A stretch of DNA of 64,000 nt from Neoceratodus forsteri. Its lineage: Eukaryota; Chordata; Ceratodontiformes; Ceratodontidae. This document shows positions 1-11,287 of the stretch, one piece after another. The position numbers and the translations under genes are program-made. The notes under the pieces are model-generated. The model saw nothing but the letters and a program-made list of their open reading frames with translations, ran no database searches and was not told the origin of the DNA. Numbering within the stretch: position 1 is the stretch's first letter; every line of letters begins with the position of its first letter. The stretch is from contig CM057453.1 in NCBI GenBank assembly GCA_016271365.2, positions 502,609,001-502,673,000 on the forward strand, read 5' to 3'.

Positions 1-174
1 CACCCATGGTCACCCAGACGGCAGTGTTTCTGCGAAGGACTGAACCCTCCCTCCCCACGGGAGGAGAGCATCCGTTGGGGCGCTCAAACCTACTCCCCAG
101 CCGGCCCCCGACAACACCGAGCTCGTTCCCGAACTCACAGGCGGTAGTGCTACCACTGCGCTGATGGGCCGGCT
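1..174 (-). mobile_element. tRNA-derived SINE, head part, cut by window start
   Basis: Read on the minus strand, this begins with a tRNA-like head. An A-box-like stretch (CGCAGTGGTAGCAC) is followed about 20 bases later by a B-box-like stretch (AGTTCGGGAAC), then a G-rich body. The same head and body recur near 22,432 (-), 23,886 (+), 30,115 (-), 33,650 (+) and 46,285 (+), so this is a dispersed family. The tail and target duplication lie outside the window. The head abuts the palindrome that starts at about 175. The tRNA origin is inferred from the two boxes and their spacing. Confidence 0.6.
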
Positions 175-682
175 GAAAATGATAATTTTTAAGGGTGTCC
201 AGTAAAGGAGGGATGGGATCATAAATCAGGCTGCATTGCTAACCAGTCAATCCCTTCCACTTCTCAGTCCACTGGCTCTACCCCACGCTCAGATGTTTTG
301 TGGTATCTAACCAGGAAGAGTACAGTGATGCGCCCCATTGAAGCCTGTATGGAAGGTTTTCACAACACGTTTACCGATGTTTAAGCAAACTTTGATAAAA
401 ATAGAAGCCGCTGCTCAATTAATAAGGACACTGTTCATTGAGTGGTGGCTTTCATTTTTATCAACGGTTGCATAAACATCAGTAAAACTGTTGTCAAACC
501 ATCCTCACAGGCTTCAGTGGGGCACATACCCGTGCTGTACCTGGTTTGATGTCATAAAACATCTGAGAGTGGGGCAGGGCTGGCAGACTGGGAAATGGAA
601 GGGATTGACTGGCTAGCAGTACGGCCTGATTTATGATCTCTTCCCTTCCTTACTGGACACTCTTAAAAATTACCATTTTTGC
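175..682. repeat. Palindromic foldback element, family A, copy 1
   Basis: The two halves are imperfect reverse complements over about 240 bp each, with the axis near 428. For example, the stretch at 178-215 (TTTTTAAGGGTGTCCAGTAA) is mirrored at 640-680, and the stretch around 285-300 (CTCAGATGTTTT) is mirrored at 555-575. There is no reading frame of note. The centre (TTGATAAAAA ... GCTCAAT ... AAGGAC ... TGTT) matches the centre of the palindrome at 19,015-19,605, so both belong to one family. It may be a foldback or MITE-type DNA element; no transposase is seen. Confidence 0.75.
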
Positions 683-1540
683 ACAGAAAGACTATCGCAA
701 CTTTAAAGTAATGGGCTATGAACCCTATGACTAATCTTTGAAATTTCCATTAAATTAGTAGTCCTGGAACCCAGTGACCTCGGCTGAACGGAAGCCCTGC
801 ATGGAAAGCCTCACTGTGGGCTTCAGCTTAGTTGATATGACTTGGTTCCAGAACTCATAAGTAATCCCCAAAAAATAAATATTGGGCAAGGAAAAAGACA
901 GAATTAACAAAGGACAAAAATCAAGAAAAAAACAGGACTGTTTAAAAATACAGGATTTATGTTCCTTTTAGATTAAATTTATTTAGGATCAACAAATTGG
1001 AAATTAATAAGTTTAATCAGTAATGTATAACATTTCGGTCCTTTCCTGGTAGTTTAGGATAGCTCGCTAGAAGGGTTGGGGCCTGAGGGATAACCAGAGG
1101 CAATTAACCGGAGAGAGAGAGAGAGAGAGAGAGAGAGATACCACAGGTGATATTGCATTAAAAAAAAATACGAGAGATACCAGCATCAGTGACCCTTACA
1201 CAAGCTCCCTTTTCTCAAGGGGGAGCTTACAGTGATTTAAAAAAAAATGTTTTCCGCCCTGATTGGGTGGAAAGGAGTAGTTCTGGGGCAGGGTTGTCTT
1301 TATATCACAGTTCTGGCATCGTTTTGCACATAAAAATGTAAATTGAGGGAGCGGCCCAATGGTGCACTGCTACCATTCACATCCCTGCCCTTCAGTCATC
1401 TTTTCCCGCTATAAAAGTGGATAAGTGCTAGAGCTCGCTGAAAATGAGATGCTGCACCTCAGTCGGGCTGTTTTGGGGAAATTAAAAAAAAAAATGTCAT
1501 GGAATACTTTTTGAGTTATGCACTGCTGGTATTTCTTATT
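683..1540. other. Non-coding stretch without recognised gene
   Basis: This stretch is AT-rich with short poly-A runs and one GA microsatellite (1,111-1,139). Frames are short and resemble nothing I recognise. I see no promoter, splice-bounded exon or RNA gene. Confidence 0.5.
1111..1139. repeat. (GA)n microsatellite
   Basis: An uninterrupted GA dinucleotide run of about 14 units is visible directly. Confidence 0.95.
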
Positions 1541-1816
1541 AAAGGGGAAATAAAGTCAGTATTTACAAGCAAAATATGTTTTGCAGCGTGTTTAAGGTGA
1601 AGGTCTAGTGTGTCCTTCCCATTGTTGTAATGAGGTTTTTCTTTTAATATGTCTGCTAGTTTAATGGCCCCTGGGGATCTCCATGTTTGCATTTTTATTA
1701 CTCTTCTTGTTCCCACAATGCCTCCTGTCCCATGTGACAGTGATGTTTCCAGCACCATTGATTCAGAGAGTACTGACTGCTGCAGGCAGAAACCTGTCAT
1801 TCGTACCTTGATAGAG

Positions 1817-2970
1817 AAACATAGAATTTGACGGCACATGAGGACCGCTTGGTCCATCCAGTTTGCCCATTTCTCTCTACCTACACTATTACATCAGATT
1901 GTGCCTAACCTACAGCTCTTTATCCCTCCCCCTTTCTTTCCACTGTGACTTATTTGTGCTTATCCCATGTATTCTTGAACCCCACCACTGTTTTTGCCCA
2001 CACCACCTCTGCTGGAAGGCTGTTCCAGGAATCCACCACTCCTTCTGTGAAGAAGTACTTCCTCACATCTCTCCTGAATCTATCCTCTTCCAGCTTCACA
2101 GCATGTCCCCTTGTTCTTGAGCACCTTTTCTTCTGAAAATACTCCCCTCCTGTACCTTGTTTAGCCCCATGAGCTTTAAAGCAGTAGTACTAGATAATCA
2201 GGAAGTGATTATCAAAATTCTGATTTTTGGCTGGAAGCACGCAGCCATAGTTTGGGTTTCCATATCTGTAAATATTTTTTTCTAACAATCTTTGTTTTTA
2301 TAGATACTTAACATTTTTTTCGATTGTTGTGGAGCCACAGTAAATATGTCTGCTGCCTAATTTGCAGCCGAACTCCCCCTCACGTCGCATTATGTCTTTT
2401 GTTTACTTTCGTTGGACCCTGTGCTGCACTTTCCTGCTGTCACTGTGTAGTGCTGCGAGTCATGCACATCTGCGGTTGGCAGCAGAAGGTTCCAGTTCAA
2501 CATGGTGGGTGGGAGAAATGTAAACAAAAACAAAGAAGAATGGAACAAATTACATGGTGATCCTACAGCGAAAACAAGAAGGATTACCAGGTAAGTGCTC
2601 AGCAGAGTACAGGAAACAAACTGTTGCAAAATATTTTTTTTATCTAGTACTGCTGCTTTAAATGTCTCTATCATATCTCCCCTCTCCCTCCTCTGTTCCA
2701 GGGTGTACATATTGAGGTCTTTTAGTCTTTCCTCATAGAGCTTCTGATGCAGACCCTGCACCTTTTTAGTTGCCCGTCTCTGTACTGCCTCCACTCTGTC
2801 TGTGTCCTTATGGAGATGTGGTCTCTAAAACTAGACACAGTACTCTAGGTGCGGTCCTACCAGCGATCTATACAGAGGCAACACCACCTCCCTCTTTCTG
2901 CTAGTGATACCCCTCCCTATGCACCCCAGCATCCCACCTGCCCTCCCTACTGCCTTGCCTACTGTCAGAT
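1817..2970 (-). mobile_element. CR1/L2-like LINE, 3' end, minus strand
   Basis: The reverse strand at 2,660-2,800 encodes the conserved end of the CR1-type reverse-transcriptase protein (EAVQRRATKKVQGL, then EERLKDLNMYTLEQRRERGD). The 3' untranslated end on the plus strand (GGACCGCTTGGTCCATCCAG at 1,842-1,861) matches the ends of the LINE copies at 13,018 and, inverted, near 9,540. The element is strongly 5'-truncated and is interrupted at 2,180-2,657 by a short DNA element. It sits inside palindromic family B, so it is younger than that element. Confidence 0.85.
2180..2657. mobile_element. Short non-autonomous DNA element with TTAA target sites
   Basis: The LINE sequence is interrupted here. 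The left edge reads AGCAGTAGTACTAGATA, and the right edge is its reverse complement with one mismatch in 17. Both edges abut TTAA (2,176-2,179 and 2,658-2,661). Removing the 478 bp restores a continuous LINE 3' region. TTAA duplication is typical of piggyBac-type elements, although the usual CCC start of piggyBac ends is absent, so family assignment is tentative. The interior has only short frames and no transposase. Confidence 0.7.
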
Positions 2971-3510
2971 ATTCTAGCTTCAGCTAAATGACTCGTTCCA
3001 GGTACAGTATGTGGCTAGGTCTAGCCAGCAGGAGTGAATGTTTCGTTCTAAAGCATTTCATCAAACTACTTACAACCAGAAAAAAAAGGAAACAAATCAC
3101 CCCAGGTCACAGTGCTATAATTGATAGACTCTCTATGTTTACTTACAGAAAAACTTACTCAATTATACCTCAGTTTATCTGTAAATGTAGCCTTCATTAG
3201 AGCTCCTTGGACAAGGAGAGTTATTTAAAATCACAGCTCTACTGCTGTAAACTTGACAAACAAAAAGCTCTTGTTCAGTTAATGATCCTGGATGCATCAC
3301 TGTCACATGGGACAGGAGGCATTGTAGGAACAGGGGCAACCATAAAAAAAAAATGTGAACACAGAGATCCCCATGGGCCATAAAACTAGCAGGCAAAAAA
3401 AACAGCTCCTTACAACAAACAAAGGGAAGGGCACACTAGGACTATACCTACAAATCAGAACTCTGTACAGTGTGTTTTTTGTAAATGTTCACTTTAGTCC
3501 TCCTGTGCCA

Positions 3511-5480
3511 TTGAACGTTGATCCTGCATGTACCTGATGTTCCTTTTCTCATGCAGATATTTGGAATGGACCACTATGATCACTTAGGGATAAACACAAT
3601 ATTTAATACAGCACCTGTGATGACACCTGAACCACCACTACAGACAGGTAAGAGATGCTGCGCTGATATTGAAATGCACGCTGATTTACGACAAACTGTG
3701 GGGTGTATATTTACAACTGTCATGTTGGCATTTGTAAGTTAGCTATAAGAGAAAGAAACTATTTTAAAATCTATTAAACAACAAGTAGGAAAGGTTGCAT
3801 AGTGTATGTATTTTAGCCACAGGTTGCTGGGGCATGCAAGGTGTAACAAAAAAAATCTTCACATTTGGTGACCATGTGGCAACTGGAGCAAAATCTTTAA
3901 TGACTTGAGTCCCTTATGTATAAAATAAGCTAAAAAAGCTGTTTTAAAAAATGTGAAAAAAATAAAGTGCAGATGAATCTAAGGATGTCAGAAATACATT
4001 TTTGCTAACAAACTATATGTTGAAATGTTTTGCCGACTAACAAATCGTGCTGCTGTAAGCATAGTTTTTGGCGGCAGCTGATAACTGATAGTGGTCTTTG
4101 ACTACCTAGCCAGTTGTTTTATTTTATTTATTTATTTATTTTACTGCTTGGGGGCTGGGGGAATGAATGAAAAAGTTCAACTCTGAGGTGTTACGGGGCA
4201 AGTAATGAGCGATATGCGGTGGGAACCTGTGTAATGCAACATTATCTGCACAAGGGCAGATTGACCTCAGGTAACCTCATAAGTCGAGTTGATTTTAAGC
4301 CATGAGTGAGGATGACTGATCAAACTGCTTGAGTGCAGATAAATGATGAATCACACAAGGTGCCCATAAGATATTCCATTTGTGCCATAGGGAAGGACCT
4401 TGTGTATTTTTTTTTTTTTTTTCAATTTTTTTTATTTGTTTTACATTGACAAAAAAAACCTCTCATTTTTATAAAAGTGTCTCTCTGCAGAGTGTGATCA
4501 CTGTTGCCATGGACACATCATAATGACGCCCACACTGGTGCTGCAGTGTCTGAGCTTATTGGTGGTTGCAGTGGAAAAGTAGGAAAATCTCGGCTAATAT
4601 GGTGGCCTGTTTTAGCGAGCGGGGATTGGGAGAGTTTTTACGGTCCGGAGATGGTGTGGTCGTCAGTTAACTATAGAAAAAATAAACTGAATTGCCATTT
4701 TATTTGTTTTTAATGGTGCAGTTGCGTTTGGAAAATATGCCGTTTGTGTGTTTGTGGGAGCAAGATGGCTGCTGTGAAGAGAAGTCGATATAGCAAATGG
4801 AGGCAGGGGTATCCATTTTGGAATGGAACTTGTGGCAGAGGTGCTTCTGTTGCGAAAAAGAAAACTTCTGTTGTTATTTTTTATTGTTTTTGTAGTGCTT
4901 GGTACATAGGTGATGGCAGATTTATGGTAGTGGTTATGCCGAACAGTTCGGGAGCCAGTCTGGACTGGAGCTGGGTACAGCTCGCTTGAGTGAAGTATTA
5001 GCGACGGGTACACAGGTTGATGGTGGTTTGGGAGGATTTTTTTTAATAAAATAAATTCAGTTTTTGTGGCAGAGGCAGTGTGTGCAATACTATTCTCACC
5101 CCAGGAATAAGGAATACTCCAGTATTCCTAACTCTTCTGCAGTGTGCCTTTAAGTCAGATCTGCCAGGAGATAGAATGTTATGCTAATGATGGAATCATT
5201 GGCATGAGCCACTTTGCAAATGCTGCCACCTATCAACTGCCTGCATTCTTTTTTTTTTTGCAATTCTTTTTTCTGCTTCAACACCCAAGGGAAATCTCTC
5301 GGGCATCCACCTGATCTCTGCTCTACCTTTGGGTCTGAAACTCCTCTGTGGCTCCTGGCACCAACCCTGCTATCCCCCCCGGCATTGAACCCCCCTGAGG
5401 TGGGGCTGTCCTATCCTCCCAGGGCACTCTATCTAGAATTCGGGCCGGGCTGGGCTCGGCCCAGGAGTGGAGAGAGTCCG
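3511..5480. other. Non-coding stretch, poly-T run, no gene seen
   Basis: An ATTT-rich run near 4,118-4,141 and a poly-T tract at 4,409-4,424 look like tails of minus-strand retroelements whose bodies I cannot identify. The region 4,500-5,060 has several open frames of 70-115 residues on both strands, but they are composed of repetitive-looking sequence and match no family I know. I see no supported gene. Confidence 0.45.
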
Positions 5481-5655
5481 GTCTTGCATGGAAATGTGCC
5501 CTATGCATCATGAACTGAAATTTACATGCATGCTGAATAAAAATTAAAGATTGTCACGCAGCTTGCATTAAAAAGTGCCCTGTGTGGCACAGAGTTTTTA
5601 TGTAAGTTGCATTCTGTCATGCAGCTTGCATGAAGAAAAGGCCCTTTGTGGCATG
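5480..5655. repeat. Degenerate short tandem repeat (about 70 bp unit)
   Basis: Three imperfect units carry the same pattern: a CATGCAGCTTGCAT-like core, then AAAA, then GTGCCCTRTGTGGCA. They are seen near 5,487, 5,555 and 5,620. It is direct visual repetition, heavily diverged, with no coding potential. Confidence 0.5.
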
Positions 5656-6080
5656 AACTGTGGACACTGGGTGCCGAACCCCAGTGGCTTGCTAAGAATC
5701 TTCCTCTACCCTCTTTCTCACATGGGACCTCAACCCTGCTGTCGGACGTCAATTAAATAAATTTAAAAAATATGGCCACTGGGAGCTCATCCCTGGTGGC
5801 TGTGCCAGTACAAATCCCTCCCCACCTACCCATATACAATATATGGGGCCACTGGATGCCCACCCCCAGTAGCTTGCTAAATGATACCCATCTTTTTAAC
5901 ACCTGAACCCCAACTTTGGTGTAGCAGATGTACATTATTATTTTTTTTTTTAATGGCCACCAGGAGCCCATTTTCAGTAACCATCAGTATCCCCCTTCCA
6001 ACACCAGAACCCCAACCCTGGTGCTAGACATTCCTAAAAACAAAAAATGCTGGTCCTTCTCAAAAACTGCTGGCACAGAC
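5655..6080. repeat. Degenerate tandem repeat (GGCCACTGGGAGCCCA unit)
   Basis: Four imperfect units start near 5,658, 5,770, 5,840 and 5,953. Each has a GGCCACTGG-GAGCCCA core and a CCAGTAGCTTGCTAA-like stretch. Two also contain ACACCTGAACCCCAAC. Spacings are about 112, 70 and 113 bp, so some units have lost an internal piece. The short frames here are by-products of the repeat. Confidence 0.6.
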
Positions 6081-6159
6081 CCCCATCCACTTCAGCCAGT
6101 CACCGTGATCTAAATGATTGCATTAAAAAAAAAAATGAAGTCAAAGCACACAGCGTCTT

Positions 6160-6880
6160 TGGGAAAAATGGGCTGTGGAAGCAGACCTTAATATTACAGA
6201 TAAGCAGTTGCAGGATATCTGGCGATCAGTCCACAAAACAAGATCATCAGGTAGTTGGAGGGAATTTGACTGGCAGGTTGCTGCCAGATATTTCCTAATG
6301 CCAGACAGATCTAAACATTTATGGATGGGATCAACAGATAGGCGCTGGAGAGCATGTAACACAAATGGTTCACCCTTTCACATATTTTGGAACTACCCCA
6401 GGTTAAATGGATTTTGGAATGAGGTGGGTAAGTTAATAAAAACACATTTGAATATCAGCGCAGAATTAGGGTTTGCACAGCTTGGCTTGGGACTCTCACC
6501 CAGAGGGGCCCATAAGGGAAACTCTAAATACCTTTATAATATTTCCATAGCGGAAGCCCTTAAGGCTGTTACACAAAAGTGGCTGTCGGATAACTGTCCT
6601 GAGGCTAGAGACTGGATCAAGAACTTGGTTCTCATAACATTTTTGGCAGCATCTGTATTTTTTGCCCATGTTAAACAGGCAAAGGTTAAGGGGGAATAAT
6701 TACTTTTTCATTTGGTTGGGAGGAATGTTCTTCTCCTGCTCCCCAGGGTAAAAAGATTGTAAATACATTCCTAGAGTACAGTGAAGAAATGGATATTGAA
6801 AAAAATGGTAAAAAAATTACACTAGTTACTGCTGATGGGCTAACACGGGCTCATTTACCTCTACAAAAACTATACCCCCT
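6160..6880 (+). pseudogene. L1-type LINE ORF2, C-terminal fragment
   Basis: An open frame at 6,175-6,699 (174 residues) resembles the carboxy-terminal region of L1-type ORF2 proteins. It has a region ending in HLWMGSTDRRWRACN, then a cysteine/histidine-poor version of the typical 'HIFWNYPRLNGFWNEVGK' block around residues 70-87. This second block is shared with the minus-strand L1 copy near 48,900. The endonuclease and reverse-transcriptase domains are absent, as expected for a 5'-truncated insertion. The end is unclear. Confidence 0.7.
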
Positions 6881-6899
6881 AACGTTACTCACAGGGATG

Positions 6900-7480
6900 T
6901 AGCAGGGTTGAGGCTGTGGTGGGCACCTCACTTATTTGAGTGGGGTAAAGCTGAAGGTAGACCACCTTGGCACAGAGGTCATTTATTGTCAAGGCCCACC
7001 TGGTATAACTCCCTTCTCCCTGGGATAACTGGACGTGCTACTCTTGGATCTTTCAAGGTGGCCCTAAAAGCTCACCTCCTTGCCACCTGCACCTGCCCAA
7101 TATAGGTGCACAACACTTGTCCTTGGTGGCCCCCGTAAAATCCCAACTGACTCCTGGCTGTACACTTCAGCCAAGACCACCCACTTTGACAAAGTCTTCT
7201 CAGGCGGCTCTGCAACCTGCTGTGCACTAACCACCATTCTTTCCCGCTTGTCTTACCCTTCCTGCTGTGTAAGCCCTATTTTTTCTGCTCTCGCCATCTT
7301 GCCTAGTATGTCTTGCAACTATGGTAGTTTCCAATATTTTTGTACCTGCACTGTTCATAGCCATCACTCTGTATAGTATCTGCAATGTCATTAGCTACCA
7401 CCCTGTATAACTTATGCACTGTATTAGCTACCACCTTGTACAGGTCATCACACTCTCTGTACCTGTAGTAGAGTTTAGTG
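6900..7480 (+). pseudogene. LINE C-terminal-like fragment
   Basis: The frame at 6,908-7,105 contains WYNSLLPGITGRATLGSF followed by KVALKAHLLA. This resembles the common ending of L2/Rex-type LINE proteins ('WN-LP--I ... SFK--LK-HL'). A similar ending is seen on the minus strand at 14,727-14,921. Downstream is C-rich DNA with repeated 'TAGCTACCA' pieces (7,391-7,500). The assignment rests on this short motif only. Confidence 0.4.
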
Positions 7481-7489
7481 TTTAGCTAC

Positions 7490-8465
7490 CAAACTGTATA
7501 GGTCACCCGGTGTCTTCGGACACACAATGCAATGGCTTGTATATATTTCATCTCTGTGTCTCGCACTATAGTAGTAGTCCTATGGATGAAACGTACTAGG
7601 CTGATTCGTTCCATTGTCTCATTGTTTAATTTGTTGGTTGATGTGGAGCCTTTGGAAATGAGTCCCTGACTCAAAGGTCTGTAATCCGATTGTATCAATG
7701 AATAAATAAAGTAAAATACTGTGGGTCTCTTATAGCGACTGTATAGCATGCTTCTAAAGTATCAGCAAAAGGAAGCATACAGAAAAGGGTCAGTGTATAT
7801 ACGAGGCATCTGTGGGTAGGGGACTTTGCAAGTTGAGCAGATTGTTTTTGGGGAAGGGAACAGCGAACTATGAGTAGAAATTTGAGAAATTCAAATGAAG
7901 TTTAAATTTTCCTGCACCTCCACACCTGGTAAAAGGCGGTAATCTTCTCTTCAAGCAAGGACATTTAAGGCAGCATACACCCTGGAGAGAGAGAAAAATA
8001 TGCCTACGCGGCGAGTGTCTCAAACTACAGAATTTAACATGTAAAGACAATTATGCACAGACTACATCCAGAACTGTTGATAGCAGTCTTACCAGACTGT
8101 GGAGATGATCTCCCTAGTTATAAGTATATTCAAAGTATCTGTATTATAGAATGTCTGTGAAGCATTGCACTCCTGATGAATGATTAATAAACAAACAGCA
8201 AGTTTAAAAAAAAAATTAAGTCCAGAAAAAGGCACACTGCGCATGCACATGAACTTGGCTTTCATTCAGGCTCAGAATGTTTAGATGCCCATAACTTAGC
8301 CAGTGCGAAACATTTTGAGCCCAAACTTGGAGCGTAGATGAGTTAGTCCCTGTCTGTTCACCAGTGATGTGTGTTAATCATAGAAATTAAGCATGCACGA
8401 GGACTTACATTTTTTTCACCCTTAAAATATTTACATGGCATCGTTTGGCCAGTTTTTATCATTTT
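7490..8465. other. Non-coding stretch, no gene recognised
   Basis: Short frames only. Two related non-coding motifs occur at 8,280-8,340 and 8,425-8,480 (CCAGT ... ATTTTGRGCCCAAACTTKG), possibly remnants of a dispersed repeat. Nothing else is supportable. Confidence 0.4.
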
Positions 8466-8469
8466 GGGC

Positions 8470-9535
8470 CCAAACTTTGGTGGTAGTAAATGGGATCCAA
8501 TCCAGGGAGAGGGGGGTGACCAGCGGGGTACCTCAGGGATCAGTCCTTGGGCCAGTCCTGTTTAATGTCTTCATTAGTGACATTGCAGTAGGACTTGAGG
8601 GACAGGTCTGCCTGTTTACAGATGACACTAAGATATGCAACAGGGTGGATACTACAGAAGGGGTGGAGAGAATGAGGAGGAACCTGGGAAAGCTTGAAAA
8701 ATGGTTTGAGGTGTGACAACTGAGGTTCAATTCAAAGAAGTGCAAAATAATGCCCGTGGGCGAGGAACCCTGGGGAGAGCTACATGTTGGGGGTTGCTGA
8801 CGATCACCAAGGAAGAAAAGGACCTGAGGGTTATCATTTCTGACGACCTAAAGGTGTCTAATCAGTGTACAAAAACTGCATGGATGGCTAGTGGTATGCT
8901 GGGGTGCTTAGGCAGAGATATCACTAGCAGAAAGTGGGAGGTAGTGATGCTATTGTACAAAGCACTACTGATGCCTCAACTGGAGTACTGTGTGTAATTC
9001 TGGAGGACGCATCTTTGTAAGGACATTGACAGAGTAGAGGCAGTCCAGAGAAGGGCGACTAACATGGTATAAGGCTTGCACTAGAAAACATATGAGGAGA
9101 GATTAAAGGATCTCAATATGTACTCGCTGGAGGAGAGGAGGGATCGAGGGGACATGATAGTTTATGCCCTTAATGTATTTGAATGTTTCTAAGTGCAAGG
9201 GGGAAGAAATCGTCCAATGTAAGAGGAGTACAAGAACAAGGGGGCACGATATGAAATTGGAAAGTGGCAGGTTAAGGGGAAATGAGGAAGCTTTTCTTCA
9301 GGGAGAGGGTGGTGGACACATGGAATAGTCTGCCGCAGGAGGTGGTGGGAATGAGCACAGTGGAGGGATTTAAACATGTCTGGAATAGGCATGGGGAACC
9401 TTAGAGGTTGGAAGGCGGGGTGAAAAGCCATTGATCAGGTAAGGTCAGGGACGCAAACTTAGAGTAGGGCTTACAGGCAGACTCTGTGGGCCTGGTGGGC
9501 CTGATCTGCTGGCAGTTTCTATGTTTCTAAATTTG
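8470..9535 (+). mobile_element. CR1/L2-like LINE, 3' third, plus strand
   Basis: The translation shows a reverse-transcriptase core: GVTSGVPQGSVLGPVLFNVF, then FTDDTKI in place of the usual FADD. The frame breaks at 8,716, and the downstream end of the protein follows in the next frame (about 8,713-8,997, ending LLMPQLEYCV). The 3' non-coding end near 9,480-9,530 has the same shape as the other CR1-like copies here. It is 5'-truncated, with several stops and frameshifts. Sequence is close to the long copy at 62,818-63,750. Confidence 0.85.
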
Positions 9536-9609
9536 GTGGATGGCTCAGATAGGCCTTCTCCTCATCCCACATAATTGGTGGAACTTAAATCTCATTTTGA
9601 TTAACAAAT

Positions 9610-10975
9610 TATAGAATCATAGAAATTTACAAGTCAAGAAGCTTACGCCACGTAGACTTAACCATAATATCAATATCCTGTTCTTCCTTTATTTTTCTTG
9701 TAGAGGTGTAATGCAATTTTAAAATTTGACATACTATCACTATATACTACTGTAGCTGGCAAACTATTCCACTTGGAAACAACCCTATAGTTAAATCAGT
9801 GACTCCTTTACTTCTTTTTATAAAGTAACCCTGTCAGCCTTTTTTTTTTTTTTTATGACCTCTAAAATCCCTGTCATGTATCCCTGCCTCTAATCCCAAG
9901 CATTCCCATAGGTCATTATTTTCATGGGCCCTATAGACAAGGCACATATCGCCTCTTAATCTTCTGTATCTGAGGGAAAACCTGTCCAGTTCCTTCAACC
10001 TGTTGTCATAGCATGATGTTCTTACACAGACTACCAATCTCATAGCTCTTCTCTGCACCCCCTCCAGTCTAGGTGCCTAAAACTGCACACAGTACTCCAT
10101 GTGCAGCCTGACCAAGCTGCAGTACAAGGGCATCAAAACCTCCCTCTCTCGACTCCTGATAGTTTTAGAGATACAGCCCAGAATCCTACTGGCCTTTCTT
10201 GCAACCCCTGACATTGGTAGTGAAACTTTAAGTTATTAGAGACCAAACACCAAGATCTTTTTCTGTTGTTGCCTCCTTTAGTTCAATTTATTTGTACAGT
10301 AGATAATACTTGACCCCTAGGTTTCTAGCACCAAGATGTATTACTTTGCATTTGTCAATATTGAACTTTAACCTTTTTTTGGTGGCCCAAGCGGATATAT
10401 TATTCAGTTCCTCTTGAAAGGATTGAGCATCTCAGGTGTCACCAACAATGGCCCCTATTTTGACGTTGGCCGTGAATTTACTCAACCAAGCATTAGTTGT
10501 ACATTTTATTGATGTTATAAAAATATTTAAAAGTATCTGCCCCAAAAGTGATCCCTGAGGGACCTCGCTGGTGACATCAGCCCAGATGGAATGATGACCT
10601 TTAAGGACAACTCTCTGGTGCCTGTGATCTGACCAGGAACTGATCCAGTTCAGCAGTAACCCATTAATTCCCAGATCAGAGAGAGAATCCATTAGCTCTG
10701 GGTGAGGCACAGTATCAAATGCTTTGGCAAAATCAATATGTACTGTATCTACTGGGATGTTCTGGTCCAAAGCTGCACTAACAGATTCAAAGAAGTTAAT
10801 TAAGTTGATCATACATGACCTGCCTTTACTAAATCCATGCTGAGTAGGGTCTACCTGACCTGTGTCGCTAAGGAATTGTTCCAGGTATTCCTTAATAATA
10901 GCCTCTAAGACCTTCCCCATGACTGAGGTCAAACTGATTGGCCTATAGTTACCATGCCTTTTTATGTAAGGGTAT

Positions 10976-11017
<42 letters not shown>

Positions 11018-11280
11018 GCAAGTTTCCAATCATCTATAACTCTGCCCTCATTTAGAAATTGCTGAAATATTCTGGTCAGAGGTTCCGTAATCTGCGCAGC
11101 TGTCTCTCTTAAGAGCCTTGGATGCAAGTCATCAAGTCCAGATGACTGATATGGGATTTAGATTTTTAAGCCTAATCTGAATATCTGTGCTCTTAATCCT
11201 AATTTTACGGTTATCCTGGATATCATTATACCTCCCCAGTGGTTTCTCTCATGGTGAATGCCATCAAAGAATTTAAGGGA
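9610..11280 (-). mobile_element. CR1-type LINE (second subfamily), minus strand
   Basis: The reverse strand at 10,432-10,932 gives 166 residues of reverse transcriptase: GKVLEAIIKEYLEQFL, TQHGFSKGRSC, DFAKAFDTVPHPEL (usual LDFSKAFDTVPH) and EVPQGSLLGQILLNIF. A further piece at 9,834-10,058 (MQRRAMRLVV ... RLKELDRFSLRYRRLRGDM) is the conserved C-terminal part. The 3' end near 9,610 carries the AGAATCATAGAA motif typical of CR1 ends. It clearly differs in sequence from the CR1-like family at 8,470 and 62,818. It holds a GT microsatellite at 10,979-11,013 and is not functional. Confidence 0.8.
10979..11013. repeat. (GT)n microsatellite
   Basis: About 17 GT units are directly visible, located within the decayed CR1 element. 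Confidence 0.95.
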
Positions 11281-11287
11281 CTTTGCT

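Larger units (their letters stand above)
1560..3510. mobile_element. Palindromic element, family B, copy 1, split by a LINE
   Basis: The segment 1,560-1,760 is mirrored, as reverse complement, at 3,280-3,510. Shared landmarks are TCCTAGTGTG/TCTAGTGTG, GCTAGTTTTATGGCCC, GGGGATCTC and CCTCCTGTCCCATGTGACAG. The segment 2,985-3,190 matches 52,660-52,940 in the same orientation, which links this to the large palindrome at 52,276-53,733. Everything between about 1,817 and 2,970 is a LINE 3' fragment inserted into the left arm. The loop present in the 52-53 kb copy is missing here. No protein is encoded, and how the family moves is unknown to me. Confidence 0.65.
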
